Assembly: GCA_039707465.1 (NCBI GenBank)
Contig: CM077649.1
Location: forward strand, 16,260,001 to 16,324,000
DNA: 64,000 bases
From: Rhabdophis nuchalis
Taxonomy: Eukaryota > Chordata > Lepidosauria > Squamata > Natricidae
Direction of reading: 5' to 3'
This document shows, in pieces, positions 32,943 to 44,682 of the stretch. A program made the translations under genes and the position numbers. Below the pieces are notes generated by a model, which saw only the letters and a list, made by a program, of their open reading frames with translations, was not told the DNA's origin and did no database searches. Positions within the stretch are counted from its first letter, which is position 1. The number at the start of each line of letters is the position of its first letter.

Positions 32943-33253
32943 GATTAGACCAACCTCTCAGACACTCTTTGGTGGTTACAATTGCTCCACTGGATTGTTG
33001 TGTGAGTATCTGGGCAGGATTATGAAGTCCAGACGTCTTCAAGTTGACAAGGTTGAGAAACACTGATTAGACCAACCTCTCAGACACTCTTTGGTGGTTA
33101 CAATTGCTCCACTGGATTGTTGTGTGAGTATCTGGGCAGGACTATGAAGTCCAGACGTCTTCAAGTTGACAAACACTGATTAGACCAACCTCTCAGACAC
33201 TCTTTGGTTGTTACAATTGCTCCACTGGATTGCTGTGCGACTATCTGGGCAGG
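32901..33253 (+). repeat. 122-bp tandem repeat, about 2.9 copies
   Basis: Units start with tgaagtccagacg at 32901, 33023 and 33145. Each unit consists of the MITE right end plus about 80 bp of flank ('accaacctctcagacactc', 'caattgctccactggattg', 'gtatctgggcagg'). The third unit has a small deletion in the MITE part (gacaaacactg) and more divergence at its end. Confidence 0.95.
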
Positions 33254-34609
33254 CTTCTAGTCCAAGGATGAAGCAGAGGCTGGCTCAGACCAGCAGAGAG
33301 TGCACACTTGACCAGGGATGGTTGCCCAGGTCGCACTTACCCAGGTGTTTTGTTTCAGTGGCTGATTGCCTTCAGAGTGGTTTTATTTCTCCATATTATT
33401 CACTGAATCAGAAGCTTTTTCTCAGAGACAGTTGGTGGGCAGACTTAGCACTTTGTTAAGTTTGCTTCTCTGTGTGTTGTGTATGTATACATGTCTCCAT
33501 GGGTGTAACTGTGCAAGCATTTTTTTTTCCTTTTTAAAAGAATTTTTGGATTTCTCACCACCAAACCTTTAAAAAGTACATTTGAAGTCACCAACCACTT
33601 TATACACATTTTGTGTGAGATCCTTTGCTTGTGTTTTCCAAGGAAAGAGAGAGAGAGAGAGAGAGAGTGCGTTCTCTTTAAATTCATTTTCCCAACTTGG
33701 TGTCCTTCAGAGGTATGAGATTACAATTCTCATTATTCCTGCCAGCATCACCAGGGGCAGAGTAATTCAAACATCTAAAAGGCACCAGACTGGGAAAGCT
33801 GCTCTGTGCTAATTCAAAATAAACAAATATTGAGTGCCTTCTGCTTAACCGTTCTTCATTTTGAAGTCACCAAAAACCAGCCATTTCCCTTTGGCTATGT
33901 CAATATTTATATTTGCTTTTTGAAGTTGTCAACTTCAGGAAACAATCTAGAAACCGAAACTGTGAATAAACAAGGTAATAACTAAAGTATTAAAATAACT
34001 TTGTGACTGGTATGAGACATTGGCATGGGCATTTAAAAATTAACAACCAGAAATGGCTATATAGCCTATACTTCTTTGAAACTGGAAGAGTTAGAGTTGA
34101 AATATAAAGAGATTGTCAATCGCTGTACTGTTAGATTGATAGGCAATTATGGACTATCTTGATTATATCCTCCTTAGAAAGAATATGCTACTGTATGGTT
34201 GAGAAAAAATCAAACTTCATTCCATGGAAACCCAACAAAGTTCATAGGGAGGGTTTTTTTCTATCGTGGACTTCTTGGGTCAACAGTGAATATCAGTTAT
34301 CAAAAATGTAGGTAGAAAATTAAGCAGGCAATAGGCAATTACAAAAAAGGAAGCCAACTTTCTGAATTCTGTTTCTTTGCACCTAGTGACTTATAAATAG
34401 TAGACTAATGTTCTGAAAACCTGACCTAAATTACTATATATTTTAAATAGCTGTAAAGCTATGCTGAAAAAGTTGTTCTCAAGGTATTGTGATAAATTCA
34501 TTGGAAAGAAGGGAATTCTTAATGAACTTAAGGAGAAATGAGAGTGTTAGATAGTAAATGGACAAATAAAATTACCAATCAAAAAGAATATTTGTACCTC
34601 AGGGTTGAA
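33254..34609. other. Unique intronic sequence
   Basis: No exon or known mobile element recognised. A short GA dinucleotide tract is near 33642-33668. Confidence 0.4.
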
Positions 34610-34745
34610 ACGAGGTGTCTTTGGTTCTCTCTAAGTTTCGTTGTTTTCTTGGAGACATTTCATTACCAAACTGGGTAACCTCAACAGTATGAATAATGAA
34701 ACATCTGCAAGAAAACAGCCAAGTTCAGAGAGCACCAAGGACTCC
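34610..34745. mobile_element. TIR-bearing MITE (ctttggttctctct type)
   Basis: Inverted termini: 'gtgtctttggttctctct' on the left and 'agagagcaccaaggactcc' on the right. The interior is 'gacatttcattacc' with its inverted partner 'atgaaacatctgc'. The same family occurs at 38719-38876. Superfamily undetermined. Confidence 0.65.
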
Positions 34746-34764
34746 ATATAAATAAGTCTATTGT

Positions 34765-35154
34765 TTGATTTTGATTTGATTTTATTCGCATTTATAACCC
34801 GCACCCATCTCACCACAAAGGGACTCGGGGCGGCGCACAGGGAATATAAAATATAAATACATATATACAAGAATAATATTCATTAAAAATAAATTAAATT
34901 AACCCACCCTGCGCTAAAACCAATTAAAACCCCTGAATTAAAACTTTGATAACTAAAAGCAGTGCAGTGTCGAGTAAAGTCATGCCAGGCCTGCTAGGTG
35001 GAAGAAGTGCATTTTTAAACGCTGGCAGAACAGGCGAAGGTCCGAGATGACATGGAGTTCGGGAGGTAGATCGTTCCAGAGAGTTGGGCCCACCACAGAG
35101 AAGGGTCTTCCCCTGGGCGTCGCGAACCGGCATTGCCCGGTTGACGGCACCCTG
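34765..35154 (-). mobile_element. 5'-truncated L2/CR1-type LINE 3' end
   Basis: On the minus strand it covers QCRFATPRGRPFSVVGPTLWNDLPPELH to the C-terminus, then the 3' UTR, hairpin and an AAATC-type tail (34765-34785 on the plus strand). It begins within the VPSTGQCR codons. Confidence 0.87.
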
Positions 35155-35243
35155 TTGTAATCATGTATCATAACAAAGTGATGTAACAATAAAGGAAAAT
35201 TACAATAAAATAGAATAGAATAAGAAAATAAGTGTGAGAAACA

Positions 35244-35445
35244 AAGAAACAGCCAGGTTAGGATAGTCTTTTAGGGATCAGGTTAGAAACTGGGAAATCA
35301 TGAGGGGAAACTGTGGGCCAGTCACTTTCTCTTAGATCTGGGAAGGAGACAATGGCAAAACCACTGCTGAAATCTTGCAAAAAAATAAATAGTAAGAACA
35401 TGCCCAGGTAGTCACCAGGAGTCAACACTAATCTGAAGGATGTAT
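35244..35445 (+). mobile_element. tRNA-related SINE body (squamate type)
   Basis: 'gtgggccagtcactttctct', 'gggaaggagacaatggcaaa' and 'ggtagtcaccaggagtcaac' are the conserved central words of squamate tRNA-derived SINEs. The tRNA head is degraded ('ggttagaaactgggaaatca'). Confidence 0.55.
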
Positions 35446-35868
35446 GTGTGCTTGGATGCACAGACACATATGTGCACATATACACACAGAGAAGTTAAAA
35501 CAAGATATAATAAGGCCAGAACTTAAACAAAATATTTCTACATTTAAAATAACAAAATACAAGTAGCAACCTGACTACTGTTGAAAAATTGGAATATTAC
35601 ATATTTAAATCTTGGGATATGATCTCTTTTTTGCCCTACAAAGTGTAAAATTATTTCTCTTCCTTTCTTAATAGTTATTGGAACTTATTGGAACTGGAGA
35701 AAAACGCCAATATGCTAAAACTACATGCATAAATATGTAGTGGATAATATGAAAGATCAATTTAAATTATAAGAATGGCTCAAAAATTAACACTCAGGTG
35801 CTTTTACAACTAACCTTGATCATGAGAATACTTGTGCAGTTACTTTCACGATATTGCCAGTAAGCCAA

Positions 35869-36302
35869 TTTATTTATTTATTTTATTTTATTAAATTTAT
35901 ACCCCGCCCTTCTCCTTGTTAGGACCCAGGGCGGCGCACAGGCATTATTAAAACCACAAAATACAAAATACAAAATCGATTAAAATATATTAAATTATTA
36001 GACCCGTGCTAAAAACCCATTTTAAAACCATACCAAATTAATTTTAAATTTAAAAGTCAGAAGTAGGGGCTATCCTAGGCCGGCTTGTTGGAATAGATAC
36101 GTCTTAAGACGTTGGCGGAAGAGGCGGAGGTCCGAGATAGTGCGAAGGTCGGGGGGTAGGTCGTTCCAGAGGGCCGGGCCCGCCACAGAGAAGGCCCTTC
36201 CCCTGGGTGTCGCCAGCCGGCATTGCCCCGCTGACGGCACCCGGAGAAGACCCTCTCTGTGGGAGCGGATCGGACGAAGGGATGTATGGGGCAGGAGACG
36301 GG
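35869..36302 (-). mobile_element. 5'-truncated L2/CR1-type LINE 3' end
   Basis: The minus strand carries LLPHTSLRPIRSHREGLLRVPS through RGRAFSVAGPALWNDLPPDL to the C-terminus. The hairpin is the 'ctccttgttaggaccc' variant and the tail is TTTA-rich. The upstream 40 codons of the 115-codon ORF are not LINE sequence. Confidence 0.88.
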
Positions 36303-37016
36303 GCAATGAACTTCTTTGCATTATTAAACTAAAACTTGATGTGCAATAATAATTTATCAGTTTTATATGACCTGGTTTAGAAATTACTCCAGGAAGAATT
36401 AAGGTTACAGCACCCAAGCTACTTTATATTTAATTATTGTACAAAAATTGCTATGGAGGCTTTTTCTGATTATCTAACATGAAAATGACAGGTCAGAATC
36501 TCAGCAATCTACTTCTTGTTAAATTGCACAGCTTCGTTGGAGATCAGCTATAGCTATTCTTAGAGAGCAGCAGGTTCTTTCTATCCTTGAAATCCATGTT
36601 CTTTATCTCTGGGGAAGAAAACATCAGCACTTATCTTTTTTGATTTTTACGGGCTAAAAAAAGCTTGCCTAGTCTTAGCAGTTAAATGGCTAGATTTGAA
36701 GAAAAGACAACAGTTTTATTATTTTTAAATTGATTATATATATTTTTTGCAGTGTTTGCAAATCCATTAGTTTGAAATCTCTCTCATGTTCATTCACCCT
36801 CGTACACATGCAGTCTCTCACACATATTCTCTCTCACACAGATATAGGGAACCTATAGATTGGTTGTTGAAGCATCCTATGAAATAAAGAAACGAGACAC
36901 TATTTAAAGCAGCAGGAGGCCTTTTTAACTACATAAGATGACTAGAGGGAAATATTCTTTTCCACTATTGCTGTTCTGCAGCTAATATTTAAAATACGTG
37001 TGATTCAGGAGTTATT
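36303..37016. other. Unique intronic sequence
   Basis: Nothing recognised apart from short CA/CT-rich tracts near 36780-36840. Confidence 0.4.
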
Positions 37017-37345
37017 ACAGGTAGTCCTTGATTTACAACCATTTGTTTAATGACCGTTCAATGTTAAACAGCACTGATCATAGAGATTATTGATCAGTTT
37101 TCACCCTTATGACCATTTCAGCATCCCCACAGTCATGTGATCAAACTTTGAGTACCTGGCAACTGGCATGTACTTAGGAAGGTTGCAGTGCCCCTGGGTC
37201 TTGGAATTGTAATTTGCAACTTTCTTAGGGAGTTTCCTACAAGCAAAGTCAATGGGGGAAACAGGATTCGCTTAATAACTGCATGACTCACTTAAACATT
37301 TCAGTGATTTGCTTAAGAACCATAGTTTAAAAAAAATAATTAAAT
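37017..37345. mobile_element. DNA-transposon-like repeat ('tagtccttgatttacaacc' family)
   Basis: It begins 'acaggtagtccttgatttac' and holds 'tcatgtgatcaaactttgag' and 'cttaataactgcatgactca'. The same family occurs at 43670, 47058 (split) and 61600. Paired terminal words suggest a non-autonomous DNA element. Superfamily not determined. Confidence 0.6.
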
Positions 37346-37682
37346 GAGGCATGGTGTATTTAACAACTGTCTTGCTTGGCAACAGAAATTTTGGGCTGAA
37401 TTGTGCTCATAAGTTCAGGACTATAACTATCAAAAGTAGCTGCTGTTGATAGATTAATCATCCATAAAAAGGAATGGCTTGTCACATTATCAACAAAGAT
37501 TTCTGCCAATTTGATAAATGTCTCAAGCAAAAGAAGACAACAGAAACTGCCCCCAAAAAAAGAAAATGTAAAATTCACTTGTTCAGGATCCTGGACAGCA
37601 CCTGCAATTACATAAATTGAAATCCAATCAAAAGCAAAAAAAAAAAAAAAAAGATAGTTCTGCTTAAACTGCAGATATATAT

Positions 37683-38352
<670 letters not shown>

Positions 38353-38718
38353 CTAACACATATCTAAAAATATTACACAACGTAACTAAAAAATGGTTCT
38401 CTGTCTAGATGGTCTCTGGTGATGAGCCGACAGGCAGAGAGGGAAACAGAATGTCTCCTCCCTTAATTGGGGCCCTTACAGGAAGTTGTGGAAACAATTA
38501 TATTTATATATATATAATTTGGGTGATGATTTTTTTTTAGAAACAGAAGAATTTGGCTTATCTAATGATGTAAATGTTTGGAATATATACATGATTTTTT
38601 TTGTTTGCATTTCTCCTGTAAAGTAGAGATAGGAATTACCTGATTCCCACTTCCAGCTAGTGAGTTCAAACCAAAACAACTGTAACAATAAAGGAGAATA
38701 TCTGTAGCTCAAGGTTGA

Positions 38719-38876
38719 AATCAGGGGTCCTTGGTGCTCTCTTAGCTTGTTTGTTGTCTTGCAAACATTTCATTACCTAACAACCTAGTCTGACTAGCAC
38801 GGATGATGCTACCTAGTTAGGGTAATGAAACCTTTGCCAGAAAACAAGCAAGCTCAGAGAGCACCAAGGACCCCTT
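38719..38876. mobile_element. TIR-bearing MITE (same family as 34.6 kb)
   Basis: Inverted ends: 'aggggtccttggtgctctct' and 'agagagcaccaaggacccct'. The interior is 'gcaaacatttcattacc'. It is better preserved than the 34610 copy. Confidence 0.75.
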
Positions 38877-38968
38877 CAACTATAGTTTTTCCAAATAAAA
38901 TCAAGATGTGCTTTCTGATATTATCTTATTTATTTACATTATGTGTAATGAATGTCAGTCCTGTGTTA

Positions 38969-39271
38969 ATTGAATTGAATTGAATTGAATGTTTATTTGT
39001 ATACCGCTCCCTCTCCCCGAAGGGACTCGGGGCGGTGCACAGGGAATATAAAACATAAAAACATACAACAATATAAATATCTAAAATTAAATTAAATTGC
39101 AATAACCCTGCACTAAAACCTAAAAAACCTAAAACACTAAACCCCTAAAAACCCAATTAAAAATTTAAATGTACAGACTGGAGGTGTGAAAGATAGATTA
39201 GGCCAGGCCGGCCAGTTGGAAGAAATATGTTTTGAGCTTTCGGCGGAAGGAGCGGAGGTCCGGAGTTGTTC
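38969..39271 (-). mobile_element. LINE 3' UTR fragment (L2/CR1-type)
   Basis: The minus strand keeps only the last 20 or so codons ('ccgaccttccgctccttc' region), the 3' UTR, the hairpin (ccccgaagggactcggggcg on the plus strand) and an ATTGA tail (38969-38991). Confidence 0.86.
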
Positions 39272-40036
39272 GGTTAGATAAAAGAACAAGCTCCAGGTCT
39301 TGCGATGATGTAAAATTTGGTTAAACTCTTTTTCTTCCTAAACCTCGTTGCATTCAAAGAAATATGAATTAAAACAAATTGAAATACAGCGTTTGATATG
39401 CTTATACAGCATGTGAGTATAGGAGGTGGGAATTGCATGCATATGAGCCCTAAATATTAGTAAAATTACCACATGTCATTTTTATGTTGAACTCCTTTTA
39501 GAAGAGTGAGTGGTCCAAGGATTTTAGAGGCCTAGATCATGCCTCTGGGTTAGAACTTCTGACATCAAGAGCATAGCTCTTTTGAGACCTTGTCTTCTGT
39601 CTCTCCATGTTTTATCCTGTTACAAGCAAACAGCATCAGGGAATGGAGAATACATGGAGAATGGAGGTATATATAGACTAAGGGTAGCAAATTCTGTCCT
39701 CAAGTGTTGGACTATCTCTGTCCACAACTGCCAAGGCTAATATTATTTGTGGTAATATTACTTATGTTTAGTTGATAATTTGTCAATATTAATAACAGTA
39801 TTGTGAAACACTAGTACAGAAGAACTGGAAACACTATCAGTAGACATTGTCATTTGCCAATTGTAAAGATGATAACTGTGCCCATAGTAGTTGAGTTATT
39901 GGACAGCCTAAGTACAGAACACAGTTCTGTGTCTTCAAGGACAAGTGTATCACAATCAATCCAGTACACATTTATGAGATCCATATATACTTCGACTTAA
40001 GGTTTGGTTGAACCTTCCTAGATGTCTGAATGATGG
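39272..40036. other. Unique intronic sequence
   Basis: Nothing recognised. Confidence 0.4.
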
Positions 40037-40038
40037 TA

Positions 40039-40651
40039 CAGTGGTACCTCGCTTCACGAACGCCTCTCTTCACGACCAATTCGCTGTACGACCAGAAATT
40101 TTCCAAAAAATGTGCTCCGCTGCACGAACCCCGCCTCGCTTCACGTACAGGAGCCGCGGACATTTTATCTACGAACGAATGTTGTGAGGGGGACGGGTGT
40201 GTGTGTGGAAGCGAAGGCAGGGGGGAAGGAGCTGCCTTCCCGGCCGGGCTCCGCACCTGAGGGGCGATGGAGCAGTTTGCGCGGTTTGCTCCATCGCCCC
40301 TCAGCTGCGGAGCCCGGCTGGGAAGGCAGCTCCTTCCCCCCTGCCTTCGCTTCCACACACACCCCGCGAGCGGCTGCCAGCATGACTTTCGCCCGTCTCT
40401 TTCTGGGCTCCGCGCTTCTGGGAAGCGTCCCGACAAGCAGAAGCGCCGAGCCCAGAAAGAGATGGGCGAAAGTCATGCTGGCTTGCTCCATCGCCCCTCA
40501 GCTGCTTTACATTGAACCCAAAAAACAAGGTCAGAACGGATTAACCGGATTTACATTGAACCCTATGGGAAATTGTGCCTCGCTTCACGACCAATTCGCA
40601 ACACGAACAGAGTCAGTTCACGAATTAAGTTCGTGAAGCGAGGTACCACTG
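40039..40651. mobile_element. Tc1/mariner (Tigger-like) non-autonomous element with GC-rich hairpins
   Basis: The ends CAGTGGTACCTCGCTTCACG and its complement are flanked by TA (40037-40038 and 40652-40653). The interior has two nested GC-rich inverted repeats, about 40206-40360 and 40379-40484. Part of one arm (atgactttcgcc) also occurs in the other. Several 60-174 codon ORFs on both strands result from this hairpin composition and are not genes. No transposase is encoded. Confidence 0.88.
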
Positions 40652-40653
40652 TA

Positions 40654-41578
40654 TTTGAGGATGAATTCTTAGACTCATTCTAAGAATGAGTCTAATTCTA
40701 AATGATAAAATTATCACTTCTTGGAAGAAATCTCTGTTCAAAACTATCAGCATCTTTACTTAATAAAACAATCCTTCAGTGGAGAAATCATCTCTGAATA
40801 CAATGGAAATTTGACTGTAGTCAGATTATAGAAAGTAAATCCAATTGAAGATTGTAAATTGTAGAAGGTAAAGGTGCTAGAACTGCATATGTAAGGTTTT
40901 GATGGTACTAAAAATAAATGTCAGATCTTGCCCTATAGTCATGTAGTTTGGGAGACATGAACTACTTTGATTATCCCAAAGCTACACACAATGTATTTAA
41001 CCATTAAAACATTTGCAAGAAGTAGAATGCCTAGTAGTGGAATAAGTGTCTAAATGGCAATTAATTGAATGCATTTTTCTACCTTCTATTCATTCCAAAT
41101 GATGATTGGGCACCATCTTTTTGAAAACCTTAGAGAAAGGAAAGAAAGAAAATTACACTGGATTCTGATAAATATAAAGAGGGTGGCATTTTTATTATAT
41201 AATATTTTGATTTCAGCAAGTATCTGACTTTGTTATTATTTCCACGTACAAAAGCTTTCCTTTGATAGATGAGTTTACAACGCCATTGCCAGCAATAACA
41301 TATATTTTGTCTCTATAACTATACACCCACAGACATTCAAATATATTACGAAAAAACAAAAACAGAGTTCATGCACCCAATAGACTTGATTTAGCATTAA
41401 GCAATTTTCATTTCTGTTCATGGCAGGAAAAGCATTCAGATGTTATCATTTCTATGCTATGATATTTCAAGGAGATAGTCTGGGATACAATTCTGTTCAT
41501 TTCCTGAATATGAAAAATTGTTATGCAAAGTATGGAGGTACACGGATTCACCGGTCATCCTGAGGCTCAGATTTGAAG
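40654..41578. other. Unique intronic sequence
   Basis: No feature recognised. Confidence 0.4.
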
Positions 41579-41586
41579 CTCTAGAC

Positions 41587-41947
41587 CAGTGATGGCTAAC
41601 CTTTTTTGGCTGGCGTGTGAAAAGCGGGGGGGACGGACGAACGGGGGGTTGTGCATGGGCGTGCCACACCCATAATGCTATGTGCGTGACCCCCTGCTTT
41701 TTTCGCCCTCCTCAGGCTCCAGAGGCTTTCTAGGAGCCTGGGGAGGGTGAAAACAGCCTCCCCTCCCCACCTCCAGAGGCTTCGGGAGCTTCCCTGAAGC
41801 CTCCAGTGGGCGAAAAATGGCCTCAAAAGAAGGCAGCTGGCTAGCACACACATGCACGCTAGTGCTGACAGGGCAACGCCTCGCGTGCCCTAAGAAATGG
41901 TTCCGCGTGCCATCTGTGGCACCCGTGCCATAGGTTCGCCATCACTG
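41587..41947. mobile_element. Non-autonomous hAT-like element (361 bp)
   Basis: Ends CAGTGATGGCTAACC and GGTTCGCCATCACTG. The 8-bp TSD ctctagac is exact (41579-41586 and 41948-41955). The GC-rich interior contains repeats of 'tccagaggctt'. Related to 22082 and 44412. Confidence 0.93.
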
Positions 41948-41955
41948 CTCTAGAC

Positions 41956-42605
41956 TTTTGCAAAAGTGTCCAATTCATGACTGTAGTCTCCTGTTGTCCA
42001 GCAGAAGGAAAAATACAGATGTCCATAATTTTATGTTTCGTAGCATAAAAATTAACATACAAGCTAAATAATTGTGACATGATATCATTACAAGGTGGTA
42101 TATTTTATAAAAATCAGCGTTAAATGCTTTTAAGTTACCCAATAGATTCTTGTTTGGGTAGTTAGAGTTTGGTTAAATCCGAAGTAAAAATAGTTTCTTT
42201 TGTCTTGCAAAATTTCAAGCATGTTGTGAGTGTGCTCTTTTGTTTGGTTCTCCAAAGTGGTATTTATCAGGTTGCTATTTTCTGAATTCAGTGAAGTTCT
42301 TTGTTTGTTTGCTTACTACTAATTTATATCCCAGTGCAATGTCATAACTCTGAATGATGGTCAAGAAATGAAAAGAAGAAAAAATGATTAAACATTTATT
42401 ATAAAATTAAAATACAAGCAAATAAAGGAAAATTAAGGAAACAAAAAAAAATTAAGGATCACGTATACTGTAACAGTAAAACATTGCAGGTAAAAGATGG
42501 CACAGACAATGCAAATTCTGACCAGTGAGGCTTATGGAGTGATTTCCACTATTAAGGGAAATATCACAGGAAATAAGGTGGAAATGTAAAAAAAAAAGAG
42601 AAATA
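41956..42605. other. Unique intronic sequence
   Basis: Nothing recognised. Confidence 0.4.
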
Positions 42606-42606
42606 T

Positions 42607-43304
42607 GTATTTATTTTATTTATTTATTTATTCGATTTATATACTGCCTTATTTCACCTAAAAGGGACTCAGGGCGGTGCACAGAAGATAAAAACCCAAC
42701 AATATACAAAGTATAAAAAATAATTAAATTAATTAAATCTGTGCTAAAATTTGGATAAATAGAATTAAAACCAATAAATATCAAATTTAAAATTATTCCC
42801 TAGTCTATGTCAGCTAGATGGAAGAAATGTGCTTTTAACATCCGACGGAAGAGTCGTAGGTCCGTGATGGTACGGATATCGGGGGGCAGGTCATTCCAGA
42901 GTGTCGGACCCGCCACAGAGAAGGCTCGTCCCCTGGGAGTCGCCTGTCGGCATTGACCGGCTGACGGAACCCTGAGAAGGCCCACTCTCTGGGAGCGGAC
43001 AGGTCGAAGGGAGGGATGTGGTAGGAGGCGGTCTCTCAAGTAACCAGGACCCGTGCCATGGAGCGCTTTGAAGTTGGTAACTAGCACCTTGAAGTGCACC
43101 CGGAAGATCACAGGCAGCCAGTGCAGCTCGCGCAGGAGAGGTGTTACGTGGGAGTAGCGAGAGACTCCCAAAATCCCCCGCGCGGCCGCATTCTGCACTA
43201 GCTGGAGCCTCCGGGTGCACCTCAAGGGCGTTGCAGTAGTCTAGGCGGGAAATAACAAGGGCTTGAGTGACCGTGCGTAGGGCATCTCGATCTAGAAAGG
43301 GGCA
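42607..43304 (-). mobile_element. 5'-truncated L2/CR1-type LINE
   Basis: On the minus strand, about 141 open codons (42800-43225) run from MRCTRRLQLVQNAAARGILG through LHWLPVIFRVHFKVLVT and RGRAFSVAGPTLWNDLPPDI. A deletion upstream removes the LYMGLPL codons ('cctcaagggcgttgcagtag'), and weaker homology continues to about 43304. The tail is ATTT (42607-42633). Confidence 0.9.
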
Positions 43305-43384
43305 TTTGAGCTTTATTTTATGAAAAGAGTATAGAATAAATAGTTAAGTCAGGCAACCTAGCTAACAAGACTCACACTGGGGTA

Positions 43385-43475
43385 TCATTTGCCTCCAAAT
43401 GGGCTTGAGGCAAGACTAGATCTCATAATTTCTAGGTTTCTAGCCTAATACCTTAACCAATACACCAAACTGCCT
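43385..43475 (-). mobile_element. tRNA-derived SINE head fragment
   Basis: On the minus strand: 'gaggcagtttggtgtattgg', 'ttaaggtattaggctagaaa' and 'gatctagtc', the typical head of squamate tRNA-derived SINEs. The rest of the SINE is missing or too diverged. Confidence 0.5.
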
Positions 43476-43669
43476 CTCTATTTGTTTGTTTATTTATTAA
43501 ATATAAGCAACAACAAAAAGTTAATTGTCAAAAATACAATAAAAGGCAGGCAAAAACAGTGAGAAATGATGAAAAAGAAGTATGTATGTTTTCTATATAT
43601 TATCTAAGAAGATGAAGCAAAACCCAGATATAGTTCTAGGGCTACTGGGAGCCATGTTGTGGCTTTACA

Positions 43670-44060
43670 CATAGTCCTTGATTTATGACCACAATTGAGA
43701 CTGTAATAACAATTGCAAGCTGTTATGGTTGTATGTATGGTCCACATAACCAGACTCAATTGTTCAACCTTTTTTACAGACATTATTATGTGGAACTAGT
43801 AAAAAAAAACCACCACTAGAAACCAGCAAAATATATCACAAATCATGGTCCTGTGATTGTGAGATTCTATAACCTATTTGGTGACAAGCTTGTCAAAATG
43901 TGATCAGATGACTAGTGAAGGTGTTGGTGTGACATTTTATGATGGACAGAAGTGCTTTATGGACTGTGAAGCACTCCTTCCAAAGGTGTTGTTACTAAAA
44001 GTTCTTCCAATGGCTGGTTATAAGTGAAGGGCTACCTTTAAACCTACAATGTTCATAATG
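43670..44060. mobile_element. DNA-transposon-like repeat ('tagtccttgatttatgacc' family)
   Basis: Opens with 'catagtccttgatttatgac' and closes near 'ggttataagtgaagggctac'. It holds 'gtgatcagatgactagtg'. More diverged than the 47-kb copy. Confidence 0.55.
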
Positions 44061-44148
44061 GCAGCAGAATAGAGATAATAAGTAGGAGTCTAAGGGTCCC
44101 TTCTCTATTCTACATCATGAAAGAAAAAAAATTGTAGATGGGATAATG

Positions 44149-44283
44149 CAGGGGTCTGCAAAGTTGGCTCTTTTAAGACTGGTGGACTTCAACTCCCAGA
44201 GTTCGCCAGCCAGCATAGCTGGCTGGGGAACTGTGGGAGTTGAAGTCCACCAGTCTTAAAAGAGCCAACTCTGCAGACCCCTG
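44149..44283. mobile_element. Palindromic hAT-like MITE (135 bp)
   Basis: Ends CAGGGGTCTGCAAAGTTGGC, near-perfect arms with two mismatches, and the exact TSD ggataatg (44141-44148 and 44284-44291). Same outer subfamily as 53680. Confidence 0.93.
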
Positions 44284-44411
44284 GGATAATGCATCCAATG
44301 CTACCTGCACAACTTCCCATATTTAAGGTGGAATGTTAAGGAGAAATATGGAGAAATGTGGGAGTTTCATCCCACATTCATGCTCTCTAGTTTTTTGGGT
44401 AGCTACTAGGG

Positions 44412-44674
44412 CCATGATGGCGAACCTATGACATGCGTGCCAGAGATGGCATGCAGAGCCCTCTCTGTGGGCACGTGTGCCTCACCAGCTGCTCTTCTGG
44501 TTTCTGGGGTTGGCCTTTGCAGGTGCTAGAGCACCGGAAAATCAACTGAAAACAGTAAAAAACCAAGCATTTGTGCACCGGCCAGCTGGTCTTGGGGGTT
44601 TCTGGTGCTCCAGCGTGCACATGCACATGCGTTGTAGTTTGGGCACTCGGTGCCAAAAAGGTTTGCCATCACTG
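44412..44674. mobile_element. Non-autonomous hAT-like element (263 bp)
   Basis: Ends ccatgatggcgaacc and ggtttgccatcactg. An imperfect 8-bp TSD flanks it (tactaggg and tgctaagg at 44404-44411 and 44675-44682). Older than the 41587 copy, judging by TSD decay. Confidence 0.82.
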
Positions 44675-44682
44675 TGCTAAGG

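Noticed and set aside
40112..40636. 174-codon ORF
   Set aside because: It lies within the hairpin interior of a TA-target transposon. ORFs on both strands mirror each other because of the inverted repeats.
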